NCBI RefSeq assembly: GCF_900090325.1
Contig: NZ_FMHW01000002.1
Location: 6,387,001 to 6,451,000 of the forward strand
From: Micromonospora pallida
GTDB lineage: Bacteria > Actinomycetota > Actinomycetes > Mycobacteriales > Micromonosporaceae
Length of the DNA: 64,000 bases
Direction of reading: 5' to 3'
Below, piece after piece: positions 17,535 to 28,130 of this stretch. Below the pieces are notes generated by a model. It made no database searches, was not told the origin of the DNA, and was given only the letters and a program-made list of their open reading frames with translations. Both the position numbers and the translations under genes were made by a program. Every line of letters starts with the position of its first letter. Positions within the stretch are counted from its first letter, which is position 1.

Positions 17535-18684
17535 AGCCCCATGCCCTTCGCGATGATCTCGTTCATGATCTCGGTGGTGCCGCCGCCGATGCCGAGAAGC
17601 CGGGAGTCCCGGTAGTGCCGCTCCACCTCGGCGTCGCGCAGGTAGCCGAAGCCGCCATGCAGTTGCAGGGCCTCGTCCACCACCCGGGAGCAGGCGGCCA
17701 CCGCCACGTTCTTCGCCATCGCCACCTCGGTCACCACCGGCTCGCCCGCCGCGACCCGGGCCGCCACCTCGTGCACGTACGCCCGCGCGGACTCGGCGGC
17801 GGTGTGCATCCCGGCCAGCCTGTGCCGGACGAGCTGCCGATCCACCAGCGGACGGCCGAAGGTCGACCGGTCCCGGCACCAGCGCACGGCCAGCTCGACG
17901 CAGCGCTGCGCGGTCGCGTACGCGCTGGTGGCCAGGGTGAGCCGCTCGGTGGCGAAGTGCTGCATGATCGCCAGGAAGCCGGTGTCCTCCGTGCCGATCC
18001 GGTTCGCCACCGGCACCCGCACGTCGACGAAGGAGAGTTCGGCGGTGTCCGAGCAGTGCCAGCCGAGCTTCTCCAGGGGACGGCCCACCGTGAAGCCCGG
18101 GGTGCCCTTGTCGATCACCAGCAGGGTGAGCGGGCCCCTACCCAGCCGGCCGGTGCAGACCGCCGTGGTGACGAAGTCGGCCCGGACCCCACTGGTGATG
18201 TAGGTCTTCGCGCCGTTCACCACGTAGTGGTCGCCGTCGCGGCGGGCGTGCGTGCGGATCGCGGCGACGTCCGAGCCGCCCTCCGGTTCAGTGATCGCCA
18301 ACGCGCCGATCATCGTCCCGGCCAGGGTCGGGCGGACGTACCGCTCGACGAGATCGGCCGGCCCGGGCGAGTCCGAGCCGGCCGCGGCGACCATATGCGG
18401 CAACGCGATGCCGTGCGTGAAGAGGGCGGCGACCAGCCCGGACGAGCCGCCGGCCCGGATGATCTCCTCGGTGACGACGATCGAGTCGAGCAGGTCGCCG
18501 CCGCTGCCGCCGACCCGTTCGGGAAAGCCGATGCCGAGCAGCCCCACCCGCGCCGCCGCCTCGTGCAGCGCGCGTGGAACGCTGCCGGCCCGCTCCCAGT
18601 CGGCCAGGTGCGGGAGCACCTCCCGGGTCACGAAGGCCCGGGTGAGTTCCCGCAACTGTCGCCGCTCCGGGGTGTCCACGATGG

Positions 18685-18688
<4 letters not shown>
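17531..18688 (-). CDS. acyl-CoA dehydrogenase
   Basis: A 385-residue flavin acyl-CoA dehydrogenase, the second in this operon. Recognisable elements are LAITEPEGGSDVAAIRTHA, NGAKTYITSGVRADF, the CRDRSTFGRPLVDRQLV helix and the C-terminal LQLHGGFGYLRDAEVERHYRDSR segment, which ends with GGGTTEIMNEIIAKG. It starts at a GTG overlapping the AtuA-like gene's stop (GTGA), and its own stop overlaps the carboxyltransferase start, so the four central genes are translationally coupled. Citronellyl-CoA dehydrogenase-like enzymes sit beside carboxylases in acyclic terpene pathways, a plausible but unproven assignment. Confidence 0.92.
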
Positions 18689-20495
<1,807 letters not shown>

Positions 20496-20499
<4 letters not shown>

Positions 20500-21308
20500 G
20501 CGCCCGCCTCCCCGGCCCCGACCGGCTGCGCCCCGCCGGGCACCCGGCCGACGCCGGGTGGCCCGGCGAACGCCTGGGCGACGTCGAGCCACTCGTCGGC
20601 GACCGGGCCGGTCGCGGCCAGCGCCAGGTCGGCCCGGTGCCGACGCTGGGTGACCAGCATGCAGAAGTCCAGCGCCGGGCCGGTTACCCGGTCGGTTGCC
20701 GTCGCCGGCCCGTGGTTCCAGGTGGAGCCGTCCGGAGCGGTCAGCTCGACCCGGACCGGTGTGGTCGGCACCGCGCGGCCGTGCGCGGCGAAGCCGTGCC
20801 CGAGGGTCCGGAAGCCGAGGTGCGCGATGTGCCGGAGCCGGTTGGTGGGGGTGCGGGTGACGCCGAGGGCGTCGGCCACGTCCTGGCCGTGCGCCCAGGT
20901 CTCCATGAGCCGGGCGGTGGCCATCGAGGCGGCCGACATCGACGTGCCGACCCAGGGCAGCTGCCCGCCCTCGGGGACGGCCGCGAGGGCGGTGGTCAGC
21001 GCCTCCCGGCCGGTCCGCCACCGGGCCAGCAGGTCGGCGGGTGGGGTGAGGAACTCCTCGACACCCTGGTCGACCAGGCGGGGCACGTCCGGCGCGGCGG
21101 CGACCGCGGCGTGGAACGCCGCCGGGTCGGTGGTGGCCAGCAGGGCGACGTGGTCGGTCCAGGCGAGGTGGGCGATCTGATGGCCGATCGTCCAGCCGGG
21201 GGCCGGGGTGGGACGGGCCCAGGTGACCTCGGGCAGCGGGGCGACCAGGGCGTCGAGCTGGGCCGACTCGGCGGCGAGATCGGCGAGCAGGTCGGGAAGG
21301 GCGACCAT
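20496..21308 (-). CDS. TIGR03084 family metal-binding (DinB/maleylpyruvate isomerase-like) protein
   Basis: A 270-residue four-helix-bundle protein of the DinB-like superfamily. It has the WTIGHQIAHLAWTD helix and the METWAHGQDVADALG helix, which supply three histidines for a divalent metal site, followed by a C-terminal sterol-carrier-like strand region (VRVELTAPDGSTWNHGP). Members of this family are commonly encoded next to AtuA-like genes and acyl-CoA dehydrogenases in actinobacteria, as here. The enzymatic role is not known; mycothiol- or CoA-related transfer chemistry is possible given the superfamily. It follows the TetR gene by 14 bases and overlaps the AtuA-like gene. Confidence 0.85.
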
Positions 21309-21322
21309 GGTGCCTCCGGAGG

Positions 21323-22000
21323 TCAGGGCGCGAGCAGGGTGGCGAGCTGGCGTTTCCAGGCGTTCAGCAAGGCGGTGCGGCGGGTCGAGTCGTCGGTGAG
21401 CAGGTTGGCCACCCCGAGCCCGCGGAGCAGGTCGAGGGTGGCCTGCACCGCCTCACGGACCCCGGGACGCCGTTCGTCGGCGTCGAGCACCGCGACGGTG
21501 AGCCGGTGCATCTCCCGGCCGACCCGAGCCTCCAGCGGCACCAGGGCCGCGCGTAGCTCCGGGTCGGTGCGGGCCGCCACCCACAGTTCGAGGGCGGCGA
21601 CGAAGAGCGGCCCGGTGAAGGCGGCGGCGAGCATGTCGATCACCCGGTCGAGCCGTTGGGGACCGGCCGGCAGCGCCTCGGCCTCGGCACGCAGTTCCGC
21701 CGCGCGCCGTTCGGCCAGGTGGACCACGGCTGCGGTGACCAGCGCCGCCCGGGTGGGGTAGTGGTGCAGTTGCGCGCCCCGGGAGACCCCGGCGCGGGTG
21801 GCGACGACCGTGGTGGTGGTGCCGGACCAGCCGTGCTCGATCAGGCAGTCGACGGTCGCCTCCAGCAGCCGGGTACGGGTGGCGCGACTGCGCTCCTGCT
21901 GCGGAACCCGGCCCGGCTGCGGGACGCCGCCGGACTGTGGGGCGCGGCGCTGCTGCGGGTCGCGGTCCGGGTCCACGGCGTCACTCGGCGGGGCGGGCAC
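21323..22000 (-). CDS. TetR family transcriptional regulator
   Basis: A roughly 217-225 residue repressor. The DNA-binding domain opens RATRTRLLEATVDCLIEHGW, with TTTTVVATRAGVSRGAQLHHYPTR as the helix-turn-helix; the C-terminal part is the all-helical ligand domain. The start is uncertain: GTG at 22000 or 21976, each beginning a charged, poorly conserved extension. It is the first gene of the acyl-CoA operon and precedes the TIGR03084 gene by 14 bases. A 14-bp palindrome at 22030-22043 just upstream is a likely autoregulatory operator. The ligand is probably an acyl-CoA intermediate of the operon's pathway, by analogy with other TetR regulators of acyl-CoA catabolism. Confidence 0.88.
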   Translation of the reverse strand: MPAPPSDAVDPDRDPQQRRAPQSGGVPQPGRVPQQERSRATRTRLLEATVDCLIEHGWSGTTTTVVATRAGVSRGAQLHHYPTRAALVTAAVVHLAERRAAELRAEAEALPAGPQRLDRVIDMLAAAFTGPLFVAALELWVAARTDPELRAALVPLEARVGREMHRLTVAVLDADERRPGVREAVQATLDLLRGLGVANLLTDDSTRRTALLNAWKRQLATLLAP

Positions 22001-22029
22001 CCCGCCAGCGTGCCGCCGGAGAAACAAAC

Positions 22030-22043
22030 AGTCAAGACTGACT
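22030..22043. promoter_or_regulatory. candidate TetR operator
   Basis: A perfect inverted repeat AGTCA-AGAC-TGACT sits 30 bases upstream of the TetR gene's first possible start and overlaps a minus-strand TTGACT that could be a -35 box. The local sequence is unusually AT-rich for this genome. Size, symmetry and position fit autoregulation by the adjacent TetR protein. No second copy was found in the window. Confidence 0.5.
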
Positions 22044-22089
22044 TTTTCTGGTGGGTCAGCCTCGCCGGAGCAGATCGGGGTGGTGCGCG

Positions 22090-22839
22090 TCAGCGGCCGT
22101 CGCGTGGGCCGAAGACGGTCAGCGCCTCGGCGTCGTCGTGCCGGGAGCGCACGTACTCGTCGGCCCAGGCGGCAGCACCCGGATACCCCGACTCGGCGGC
22201 GACGCGGGCACAGGCCGCGTCCAGGTCGAACCTGCTGCGGCGCAGTTGCACACCCGGCCCGAGCAGCGCCCAGTGCGCCCCCGCCCCGCCGTACGGCATG
22301 CCGACGCTGCCCGGGTTGACCACCAGACGGCGGTGGGCGAGCCGGACGAACGGCAGATGGGTGTGACCGCAGACCACCGTGCCGACCTCGGTCGGCAGCG
22401 TGGCGAACACCTCGGCCCACCGGTCGAGCCGGGAGTCGACCAGCACGACCTCCTCGTCGTCGCGCGGGGTGGCGTGGCAGAACAGCACCTCACCCAGTCC
22501 GGCGACGGGCAGCGTCACGCTGAGCGGCAGCGCGGCCAGCCGGGCCACCTGGTCGTCACGGAGCTGACTGGCGGCCCAGGGCGTCACCTCGTCCAGGACC
22601 GGGAACTCCCGGCCGGCGCGCAGCCAGACCAGCTCGCGGTCGGCGTTGCCGCCCACCCAGACGGCCCGGTCACCGAGAGATGCCAGCAGGTCCAGCACCT
22701 CGACCGGTTGAGGTCCGGCGGCGATGTCCCCGGTGAGCACGACCAGGTCGGCCGCGACGACATCCGGTTCGGCCAGCACGGCCTCCAACGCGGGCAGGAC
22801 GCCGTGGATGTCGGAAAGGACGGCGACGCGTTCCAGCAT
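22090..22839 (-). CDS. metallophosphoesterase (calcineurin-like, YfcE/DUF899-type fold)
   Basis: A 249-residue calcineurin-like phosphoesterase. Metal-binding signatures are visible in order: VLSDIHG, LTGDIAAG, GGNAD (the usual GNHD/GNCD motif, with Ala-Asp), FCHATP and VVCGHTHLPF, then VVNPGSVGMP. It is cytoplasmic, with no signal peptide. Such enzymes hydrolyse phosphodiesters or protein phosphates; the substrate cannot be told here. It lies between the acyl-CoA operon and the Crp/Fnr gene, all on the minus strand, but a strong terminator at 22899-22929 separates it from the Crp gene, so it has its own promoter. Confidence 0.88.
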   Translation of the reverse strand: MLERVAVLSDIHGVLPALEAVLAEPDVVAADLVVLTGDIAAGPQPVEVLDLLASLGDRAVWVGGNADRELVWLRAGREFPVLDEVTPWAASQLRDDQVARLAALPLSVTLPVAGLGEVLFCHATPRDDEEVVLVDSRLDRWAEVFATLPTEVGTVVCGHTHLPFVRLAHRRLVVNPGSVGMPYGGAGAHWALLGPGVQLRRSRFDLDAACARVAAESGYPGAAAWADEYVRSRHDDAEALTVFGPRDGR

Positions 22840-22898
22840 CGCACCACGATGGCAGCCGGGGACCGACCCGGTCGACGGTTTCTGCGCCGGGCAGAAAA

Positions 22899-22929
22899 CG
22901 GGAGGGCCACCCCAGGGGTGGCCCTCCCG
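22899..22929 (-). terminator. intrinsic terminator of the Crp/Fnr gene
   Basis: A 15-bp perfect GC-rich inverted repeat (CGGGAGGGCCACCCC and its complement, separated by one base) starts 15 bases after the Crp/Fnr stop codon. On the minus strand it is followed by CGTTTTCTGC, giving a short T-tract, so it is a classical intrinsic terminator for that gene. Confidence 0.85.
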
Positions 22930-22943
22930 TCACGCGGTCAGGG

Positions 22944-23621
22944 TCAGACCCGTGCCCGGCGGGCGAGCCGCTCCGGGTCGAGGATGATGATGCTCTTGCC
23001 GTCCAGCCGCAGCCAGCCCCGGGACGCGAAGTCGGCCAGCGCCTTGTTGACCGTCTCCCGGGACGCGCCGACGAGCTGCGCGATCTCCTCCTGGGTCAGG
23101 TCGTGGGTCACCCGCAGCACGCCGCCGTCCCGGGTGCCGAACCGGCCGGCCATCTGGAGCAGGTTTTTGGCGACCCGTCCGGGCACGTCGGTGAAGATCA
23201 GGTCGGCCAGCGAGTCGTTCGTCCGCCGGAGCCGGCGGGCCAGCACCCGCAGCAGCTGCTCGGCGATCTCGGGCCGGTTGTTCAGCCACGGCCGCAGCGC
23301 CTGCTTGCGCAGCCGGACCAGCCGGGTGTCGGTGACCGCGGTGGCGGTGGCCGTCCGGGGACCCGGGTCGAAGAGCGACAACTCGCCGACCATGTCCGAC
23401 GGGCCCATCACCGCGATGAGGTTCTGCCGGCCGTCCGCTGCCCGCCGTCCCACCTTGATCTTGCCGGAAAGCAGGATGTAAAGGCTGTCGCCGGGCTCGC
23501 CTTCGTTGAAGACCACCTCGCCCTTGCGGACCTCGAGCGTCTCCATCTCCTTGGCGAGCGCTTCGGCCGCCTCCGGGTCGACGCCCTGGAAGATTCCACT
23601 ACGGGCCAGTACCTCGTCCAT
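22944..23621 (-). CDS. crp: Crp/Fnr family transcriptional regulator
   Basis: A 225-residue cyclic-nucleotide-responsive regulator, very like actinobacterial Crp/GlxR. The cNMP-binding barrel carries [21 protein letters not shown] and [17 protein letters not shown], whose Arg-Thr pair matches the phosphate-binding residues; the dimer helix is followed by a winged HTH with [20 protein letters not shown] as recognition region. Gene order (MBL hydrolase ... Crp ... nth ... MarP) matches Rv3676 of M. tuberculosis. It is monocistronic, ending in a strong terminator. It probably binds cAMP, possibly made by the cyclase encoded at 4850-8566. I saw no convincing TGTGA-N6-TCACA site upstream of its own start. 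Confidence 0.92.
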   Translation of the reverse strand: MDEVLARSGIFQGVDPEAAEALAKEMETLEVRKGEVVFNEGEPGDSLYILLSGKIKVGRRAADGRQNLIAVMGPSDMVGELSLFDPGPRTATATAVTDTRLVRLRKQALRPWLNNRPEIAEQLLRVLARRLRRTNDSLADLIFTDVPGRVAKNLLQMAGRFGTRDGGVLRVTHDLTQEEIAQLVGASRETVNKALADFASRGWLRLDGKSIIILDPERLARRARV

Positions 23622-23838
23622 CGCGCACCTCCGCCTGTGTGTGCCGTTCGTCGGCTGGGTCCGCCGTCCGCTGATCCCGCGCGCGACGCCAGTCTAGGCG
23701 CACGTGAGCGGTAATCAGAGGTCACCCCTGGAACGTGATCTTTGGGCGTAACGAAACCGACCTGATCAGAGGCTATGATCCACCGCCGGTGACCGTCCGG
23801 GGAGCGTTCCGCCGGGTGCCGGCCGTAGGGTCACCGGC

Positions 23839-24564
23839 GTGCTGAGCGAGCCCATTCTGACCACCCGGACCGAGGACGGCCGGGACGTCCCGGTGCTGTA
23901 CTGGCGCGCCGCCCGCCCGCTGTACGCGGTCAGCTCCGCGCCGCTCGGCGGCGGGATCGGGGTACGCCGGTGGGTGGTCAACGCGACCGTGCCGATGTCG
24001 TACCACCGGGACGACCCGGCCGACCACCTCGCCGGGCTGGCCGACCAGCTCGGCCTCGACGGGCCCGGCGTCGGCCTGCTGACCGGGGTCGACGTCGCCG
24101 AGGTGGTCAGCCGCGCCGACAGCGGGGTACGGGTCTGGGCGACGGTCGGACTGGGCACCCCGGTCCAGGCCGCCGCCCCGGCGACCCCGGCCGTCGTGGA
24201 GCCGGTCGGGACGGTCAACATCGTGGCCCTGGTGCCCGTCCGGCTCGGCGACGCGGCGCTGGTCAACGCCGTGGCCACGGCCACCGAGGCGAAGACCCAG
24301 GCGATCGTCGAACTGGGGTTGCCGGCCACCGGTACGCCGACCGACGCGGTGACCGTGCTCTGCCCGGCGGACGGCCCGGTCGACCCGTACGGCGGACCCC
24401 GCTCCCGCTGGGGTGCCCCGCTGGCCCGCGCGGTGCACGCGGCCGTGTTGGCCGGCGGCGCCCACGAGGTGGTGCCGTGGTCGGACCGACCGCGCCCGGA
24501 AGTCTCCCCCGGATCGGTGCATTTCAACCGATCGGCCATCCCCGGGAGCCCCGCCGACCGGTAG
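23839..24564 (+). CDS. cbiZ: adenosylcobinamide amidohydrolase (CbiZ)
   Basis: A 241-residue CbiZ-family amidohydrolase that cleaves the aminopropanol tail from (adenosyl)cobinamide to yield adenosylcobyric acid, allowing salvage of incomplete corrinoids. Family features are WVVNATVPMSY, GLLTGVDVAEVV, TVNIVALVP, EAKTQAIVELG and GTPTDAVTVLCP. The start is the GTG at 23839. No other cobalamin genes and no recognisable cobalamin riboswitch are present in the 217-base upstream region, so it stands alone here. It lies divergent from crp and directly before the CapA-like gene. A TATGAT box at 23774-23779 could be its -10 element, but no good -35 accompanies it. Confidence 0.9.
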   Translation: MLSEPILTTRTEDGRDVPVLYWRAARPLYAVSSAPLGGGIGVRRWVVNATVPMSYHRDDPADHLAGLADQLGLDGPGVGLLTGVDVAEVVSRADSGVRVWATVGLGTPVQAAAPATPAVVEPVGTVNIVALVPVRLGDAALVNAVATATEAKTQAIVELGLPATGTPTDAVTVLCPADGPVDPYGGPRSRWGAPLARAVHAAVLAGGAHEVVPWSDRPRPEVSPGSVHFNRSAIPGSPADR

Positions 24565-24575
24565 GGTCGCGGTCG

Positions 24576-25736
24576 ATGTACGCCGCAGCCTCCCGTCACG
24601 CCCGTCGCCGCTCCCGCCGCCCGGTGGCCGCGTTGGGCATGCTCCTCGCCCTGCTGGTCGTCGCCGGATGCGGTCCGGATGCGGAGACCCCCGCCTGGCA
24701 ACCCGCCGACCCGTCGACCGCATCGCCCGACCCGGCGGGCTCGAGCGCGCCCCCGGCGGAGGAGGAGAAGGTCATCTCGCTCTCCGCCACCGGGGACATC
24801 ATCATCGGCAACGCGCCGAACCGGCTGCCCCCGAACGGGGGCAAGGGCTTCTTCGACAGCGTCAAGACCGCGCTCGAGGCCGACCTGGTGATGGGCAACC
24901 TGGAGGAGCCGCTGACCGTCGACACCGGGACCGGCAAGTGCGGGGCGAACTCCACCCGCTGCTTCCAGTTCCGGGCCCCGCCGGAGTACGCCGCCCACCT
25001 CAAGGATGCCGGGTTCGAGCTGCTCAACCAGGCGAACAACCACGGGTACGACTACGGCCCGGCCGGCTACAAGAACACCCAGAAGGCGCTGGAGGAGTAC
25101 GGCCTGAAGCACACCGGCGCGCCCGACCAGATCACCGTGGTCGACGTCGAGGGCGTCAAGGTGGCGGTCGCCGGCTTCTCGTCGTACGTCTGGTCCAACA
25201 GCCTGGTCGACATCGACGCCGCCGAGCAGGTGATCGAGAAGGCCGCGACCATGGCGGACCTGGTGGTCGTACAGGTGCACATGGGCGGCGAGGGGTCGGA
25301 GAAGACCCGGGTGAAGCCCGGCACGGAGATGTTCCTCGGTGAGAACCGGGGCGACCCGGTCAAGTTCTCCAAGGCGATGATCGACGCTGGCGCGGACCTG
25401 ATCGTCGGGCACGGCCCGCACGTGCTGCGGGGCATGGAGTTCTACCAGGGCCGCCTGATCGCCTACAGCCTCGGCAACTTCGCTGGGGGCGGCAACTCGC
25501 TGAGCAACAACGGCCGGCTGGGCTGGGGTGGCGTGCTCAAGGTGTCGCTGAAGGCGGACGGCACCTTCGTCGAGGGCTCGTTCGCCTCGACGTACATGAA
25601 CGGCATCGGCAAGCCGGTCCCGGACCCGGACGACCGGGGCCTCGGCCTGCTCAAGACGCTCACCGGCCAGGACTTCCCGAAGACCGGGGCCACGTTCGCC
25701 GCCGACGGGACGATCTCCGCGCCGGACGCCGGGTAG
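24576..25736 (+). CDS. CapA family (poly-gamma-glutamate capsule-type) lipoprotein
   Basis: A 386-residue exported lipoprotein with a CapA-like metallophosphoesterase-fold domain. Signal peptide 1-31 has a basic, twin-arginine-like start (SRRP) and a lipobox VAGC with C32. The domain shows [51 protein letters not shown] and YSLGNFAGG, the conserved His/Asp/Asn set of the family. A low-complexity Pro/Ala/Ser linker (33-60) tethers it to the membrane. The ATG at 24576 is 11 bases after the cbiZ stop. The family includes CapA/PgsA, but without capB/C genes nearby polyglutamate synthesis is not supported; a wall-modifying hydrolase is equally possible. Confidence 0.87.
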   Translation: MYAAASRHARRRSRRPVAALGMLLALLVVAGCGPDAETPAWQPADPSTASPDPAGSSAPPAEEEKVISLSATGDIIIGNAPNRLPPNGGKGFFDSVKTALEADLVMGNLEEPLTVDTGTGKCGANSTRCFQFRAPPEYAAHLKDAGFELLNQANNHGYDYGPAGYKNTQKALEEYGLKHTGAPDQITVVDVEGVKVAVAGFSSYVWSNSLVDIDAAEQVIEKAATMADLVVVQVHMGGEGSEKTRVKPGTEMFLGENRGDPVKFSKAMIDAGADLIVGHGPHVLRGMEFYQGRLIAYSLGNFAGGGNSLSNNGRLGWGGVLKVSLKADGTFVEGSFASTYMNGIGKPVPDPDDRGLGLLKTLTGQDFPKTGATFAADGTISAPDAG

Positions 25737-25777
25737 GCAGGACCGGTCTGTCCGCCCGGCGACGTAGGCTGGCCGGC

Positions 25778-26650
25778 GTGACCACCAGCTCTCCCAGCGT
25801 GGCGGAGACCGACCTGGGCCGTAAGCGGCGGGCCCGGCGGATCGGCCGCCTGCTCACCGACACCCACCCCGACGCGCACTGCGAACTCGACCATGGCAAC
25901 GCGCTGGAACTCGCCGTCGCCACGATCCTCTCCGCCCAGTGCACGGACAAGCGGGTCAACGAGGTCACTCCGAAGCTCTTCGCCCGGTACCCGACCGCTG
26001 CGGACTACGCCGCCGCCGACCGGGCCGAACTGGAGGAGCTGATCCGGCCGACCGGCTTCTACCGGAACAAGACCGACTCGCTGATCAGGCTGGGGCAGGC
26101 CCTCGTCGAGCGGCACGGCGGCCAGGTGCCCGGAAAGCTGGTCGACCTGGTGCCCCTGCCCGGGATCGGCCGCAAGACCGCCAACGTCATCCTCGGCAAC
26201 GCCTTCGGCGTCCCGGGGATCACCGTCGACACGCACTTCCAACGGCTGGTGCACCGCTGGCGGCTGACCGCCGAGACCGACCCGGTCAAGATCGAGCACG
26301 CGATCGGGGCGCTCTTCGAGAAGCGCGACTGGACCATGCTGTCGCACCGGGTGATCTTCCACGGGCGGCGGGTCTGTCACGCCCGCAAGCCCGCCTGCGG
26401 CGCCTGCACGCTGACGAAGCTCTGCCCGTCGTACGGGACCGGGCCGACCGAGCCGGCCGCCGCGGCGAAGCTGCTCAAGGGCCCCCGAGTCCGGGACTTG
26501 GCGGTCGCCGCCGGGGTCGATCCTGAGCTGGTCCCCGCCCAGGCCGTCGCCGCCGGGGTGGACCCCGATCCGGTTCCCGCCCAGGTCGTCGCCGCCGGGT
26601 CCGATCCCGAGCCGGTTCCTGCCCAGGTCGTCGCCGTGGAGGTGCCGTGA
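25778..26650 (+). CDS. nth: endonuclease III
   Basis: A 290-residue DNA glycosylase/AP lyase for oxidised pyrimidines in base excision repair. The helix-hairpin-helix [11 protein letters not shown] carries catalytic lysine K133, and ITVDTHFQR supplies catalytic aspartate D151. The iron-sulphur loop has the canonical C-X6-C-X2-C-X5-C spacing. The C-terminus is extended about 50 residues beyond E. coli Nth by three 14-residue repeats of [13 protein letters not shown] type (see repeat at 26504). The GTG start follows the CapA gene by 41 bases, and the stop overlaps the TlpA-like gene. Same order as Rv3674c-Rv3671c of M. tuberculosis. Confidence 0.95.
   Translation: MTTSSPSVAETDLGRKRRARRIGRLLTDTHPDAHCELDHGNALELAVATILSAQCTDKRVNEVTPKLFARYPTAADYAAADRAELEELIRPTGFYRNKTDSLIRLGQALVERHGGQVPGKLVDLVPLPGIGRKTANVILGNAFGVPGITVDTHFQRLVHRWRLTAETDPVKIEHAIGALFEKRDWTMLSHRVIFHGRRVCHARKPACGACTLTKLCPSYGTGPTEPAAAAKLLKGPRVRDLAVAAGVDPELVPAQAVAAGVDPDPVPAQVVAAGSDPEPVPAQVVAVEVP
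26504..26629 (+). repeat. three 42-bp tandem repeats in the 3' end of nth
   Basis: Three in-frame 42-base units each encode a 14-residue VAAG(V/S)DP(E/D)(L/P)VPAQ(A/V) motif at the C-terminus of endonuclease III. The units differ by a few bases, so they are not brand new. The tail lies beyond the iron-sulphur domain and is probably disordered. Confidence 0.8.
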
Positions 26651-27378
26651 ACCGACGGGTGGCTGCGGCTCTCCTCGCCCCGCTGCTGGCACTGACCGGC
26701 TGCACCACCGGGGAGACCGACCAGACCAGCGCGTCACCGGCCGCGACCGGGGACTCGCCCTTCGCCGACTGCGCCACGCTGACCGCACCCCCCTCGGCTC
26801 CGCCAGCCGGTTCGTCGCCCGCACCGTCCGGTCCGGCCGCCGGTCCGTCGAGCCCGGCCGCCGTGCCTGGCACCTCGTCGGACCCGGCCGCCGCGCTCGT
26901 GCCGTCGTCGGGCCGGGCCGCCGGGTCGTCGCCCGCCGCCTCGTCCGGGGCGGGCCGGGAACTGCCCGACCTGAGCTTCGTCTGCCTCACCGGGGGCACC
27001 GAGGTCTCCCTGAAAGCGGTACGCGGACCAGCGGTGATCAACCTCTGGGCCTCCTGGTGCGGGCCCTGCCGCAAGGAACTCCCCGCGTTCCAGCGTCTGC
27101 ATGAGCGGGCGGCCGGGCAGGTGCACGTGATCGGGGTGAACACCTCCGACGACCGGTCCCGGGCGATCTCGATCGGTGAGGACTTCGGCGTCACCTTCCC
27201 CACGCTGGTCGACACCGACCAGCAGTTGCAGCGGGCACTGCCGCCGATCGCCATGCCGAAGACCATCCTGGTCGACGCGCAGGGCCGGATCCGACACCAG
27301 GACGTCTCCGGCGCGCTCGACGACGCCCGCCTCGCCGACCTCGTCCGCCGGCACCTCGACCTGGACCTACCCGCATGA
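26647..27378 (+). CDS. TlpA/ResA-like thioredoxin-fold lipoprotein
   Basis: A 243-residue exported thiol-disulphide oxidoreductase. A short signal peptide with lipobox LTGC (C19) is followed by a long Pro/Ser/Ala linker (about 40-100), then a thioredoxin fold with [22 protein letters not shown] (active-site CGPC), VIGVNTSDD and the cis-proline segment [10 protein letters not shown]. It would act on the outer face of the membrane, reducing or oxidising envelope proteins or cytochrome c. The GTG start overlaps the nth stop by four bases, and its stop overlaps the Nudix start. Counterpart by gene order: Rv3673c. Confidence 0.9.
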   Translation: MNRRVAAALLAPLLALTGCTTGETDQTSASPAATGDSPFADCATLTAPPSAPPAGSSPAPSGPAAGPSSPAAVPGTSSDPAAALVPSSGRAAGSSPAASSGAGRELPDLSFVCLTGGTEVSLKAVRGPAVINLWASWCGPCRKELPAFQRLHERAAGQVHVIGVNTSDDRSRAISIGEDFGVTFPTLVDTDQQLQRALPPIAMPKTILVDAQGRIRHQDVSGALDDARLADLVRRHLDLDLPA

Positions 27379-28067
27379 CCCGTCCGCTCCCCGGGTGGAT
27401 GGACCCGCTGCTCGCGCGGCTCGGCACGGCGCGCTCCGAGGACTTCACCCCGCTGCACACCCCGACCAGCGGTGGCCGGCAGAGCGCGGTGCTGGTGCTG
27501 CTCGCCGAGGAACCGGACGTCGGGCCGGACGTCCTCGTCCTGCAACGGGCCGCCACCCTGCGCAACCATGCCGGTCAGCCGGCCTTCCCCGGCGGGGCCG
27601 CCGACCCGGACGACGCCGACGCCACCGCGACCGCGTTGCGCGAGGCGAACGAGGAGGTCGACCTCGACCCGGACAGCGTCACCGTCCTGGCCGAGCTGCC
27701 GAAACTCTGGATCCCGGTCAGCGACTTCGTGGTCACCCCGGTCCTCGGCTGGTGGCACCGGCCGCACCCGGTGCACCCACGGGAGCCGGCCGAGGTCGCG
27801 CACGTCGCCCGACTGCCGGTCGCCGAGCTGGTCGACCCGGCGAACCGGATGCGGGTACGCCATCCGAGCGGCTGGACCGGGCCGGCCTTCTCCGCCCGGG
27901 GCATGCTGGTCTGGGGGTTCACCGCAGGCGTGCTCGCCACCCTCCTGGAGATGGGTGGCTGGGCCCGACCCTGGCCCCGGGACCGGGTGGTCGACCTGCC
28001 GCCGACGGCGGCCACCCCGGCACCGTCCGCCGGCACCGACTCCGCCGACGAGATGGCCGGCCGCTGA
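27375..28067 (+). CDS. Nudix hydrolase (CoA pyrophosphatase-like)
   Basis: A 230-residue Nudix protein. The motif reads GGAADPDDADATATALREANEEVDL, with the essential REANEEV core; the first conserved Glu of the consensus is replaced by Asp. The preceding LRNHAGQPAFPGG matches the CoA-diphosphatase (NudL/UPF0035) signature, so the likely reaction is CoA or acyl-CoA cleavage to phosphopantetheine and 3',5'-ADP. The ATG overlaps the upstream stop by four bases. In M. tuberculosis the gene at this position is Rv3672c. Cytoplasmic; no signal peptide. Confidence 0.9.
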   Translation: MTRPLPGWMDPLLARLGTARSEDFTPLHTPTSGGRQSAVLVLLAEEPDVGPDVLVLQRAATLRNHAGQPAFPGGAADPDDADATATALREANEEVDLDPDSVTVLAELPKLWIPVSDFVVTPVLGWWHRPHPVHPREPAEVAHVARLPVAELVDPANRMRVRHPSGWTGPAFSARGMLVWGFTAGVLATLLEMGGWARPWPRDRVVDLPPTAATPAPSAGTDSADEMAGR

Positions 28068-28130
28068 CGGCGACGGTCCGCTTCCGCGACGATCGTCGCC
28101 GCCGCCAGGAGGTGCCCGTACGCTGGACGG

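Noticed and set aside
23701..23745. GTGA and TCAC half-sites upstream of crp as an autoregulatory Crp site
   Set aside because: The half-sites are not spaced by six bases (about 14 and 9 instead), so they do not fit the TGTGA-N6-TCACA consensus.
23622..23838. Cobalamin riboswitch upstream of cbiZ
   Set aside because: I looked for the conserved GCCACTG-like B12-box and associated stems and did not find them.
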